NCBI GenBank assembly: GCA_030158535.1
Contig: JAOASV010000277.1
Span: 1-5,817 of the forward strand
DNA: 5,817 nt
Direction of reading: 5' to 3'
DNA from: Sediminibacterium sp.
GTDB lineage: Bacteria; Bacteroidota; Bacteroidia; Chitinophagales; Chitinophagaceae
The translations under genes were made by a program, and so were the position numbers. Shown here in pieces: positions 5,503-5,817 of this stretch. The notes under the pieces are model-generated. The model was not told the origin of the DNA. It made no database searches and saw only the letters and a program-made list of their open reading frames with translations. Position 1 is the first letter of the stretch. Each line of letters opens with the position of its first letter.

Positions 5503-5817
5503 TTATACCCTTGTTCCGAGTTCTATAATCTGACAGTTTTTAATGTCTGTTCCGTCAATATCTATTTTGATGAGGGTTTTAACTTTATGCCAGCCCTGTT
5601 TACCCGCGGCCCCTGGATTGATATGTAAACAAGCCATTGCAGGATCATAGATGACTTTTAATATATGGCTATGGCCACTTATAAATAACTGTGGTTTATA
5701 AGCGGCTATTATGGGTTTTGTTACTTTATTATAATTAGGGGGGTAGCCGCCAATGTGAAACATCATGACCCTGACACCTTCTATTTCAAACTGTAGGCAA
5801 TCGGGAAATTCGGATCT
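5503..5817 (-). CDS. YfcE/MJ0936-like metallophosphoesterase, C-terminal part
   Basis: The C-terminal 104 residues of a calcineurin-like phosphoesterase of the YfcE/MJ0936 type, which hydrolyse phosphodiester bonds using two metal ions; the natural substrate is unknown. The frame is open without a stop from the TAA at 5505-5503 to the window edge, so the start lies beyond 5817. The Met pair at 5766-5761 is internal, because the 17 codons before it read as family sequence (FPDCLQFEIEGVRV) running into the strand before the HIGG motif. Visible motifs are FHIGGYP (His21 of the fragment, metal-binding), the hallmark FISGHSHILK (H49 and H51, metal-binding) and INPGAAGKQGWHK near the end. The N-terminal metal motifs (DxH, GD, GNHD/GNCD) are expected outside the window; members are usually about 160-180 residues. 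It converges on the membrane-protein gene, with 12 bp between stops. Confidence 0.9.
   Translation of the reverse strand, partial: RSEFPDCLQFEIEGVRVMMFHIGGYPPNYNKVTKPIIAAYKPQLFISGHSHILKVIYDPAMACLHINPGAAGKQGWHKVKTLIKIDIDGTDIKNCQIIELGTRV

Overview
The window is AT-rich, ordinary chromosomal sequence from a member of the Bacteroidota, most likely a Chitinophagaceae-like or related lineage. The grounds are an Oar-type TonB-dependent receptor with an N-terminal carboxypeptidase-regulatory-like domain, the lack of convincing Shine-Dalgarno sequences, and several promoter candidates of the Bacteroidota form (TTG about 17-23 bp upstream of TAnnTTTG). The genus cannot be fixed from the sequence alone.

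Layout. Positions 1-1049 (minus strand) hold the N-terminal third of an Oar-like receptor; its frame stops at 27, but another frame stays open to the edge, so it looks frameshifted. Positions 1050-1212 hold the receptor's likely promoter and a strong rho-independent terminator for the next gene. On the minus strand, transcribed right to left, come a TPR lipoprotein (2990-3799), ribulose-phosphate 3-epimerase rpe (2300-2947) and a PhoH-family ATPase (1213-2193, TTG start). The TPR gene and rpe are 42 bp apart and are probably co-transcribed. phoH lies 106 bp beyond rpe and has its own promoter candidate.

Positions 3800-3894 form a compact divergent promoter region with a perfect 5-bp-arm inverted repeat. 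Rightward from it run a secreted six-repeat PD40 beta-propeller protein (3895-4977) and, 39 bp later, a four-helix membrane protein with five histidines (5017-5490). The right edge holds the C-terminal part of a YfcE-like metallophosphoesterase on the minus strand (5503-5817, 5' end outside). It converges on the membrane-protein gene with only 12 bp between the stop codons.

The genes cover outer-membrane uptake, RNA-related or stress functions, pentose-phosphate metabolism and cell-envelope functions; the sequence shows no common pathway. I see no mobile element, CRISPR array, RNA gene or defence system, and no stretch over 300 bp lacks a gene. Nothing here is a convincing new system. The points most worth checking are the receptor frameshift, the possible leaderless TPR transcript with the inverted repeat over its -33 element, and the uncharacterised histidine-rich membrane protein.
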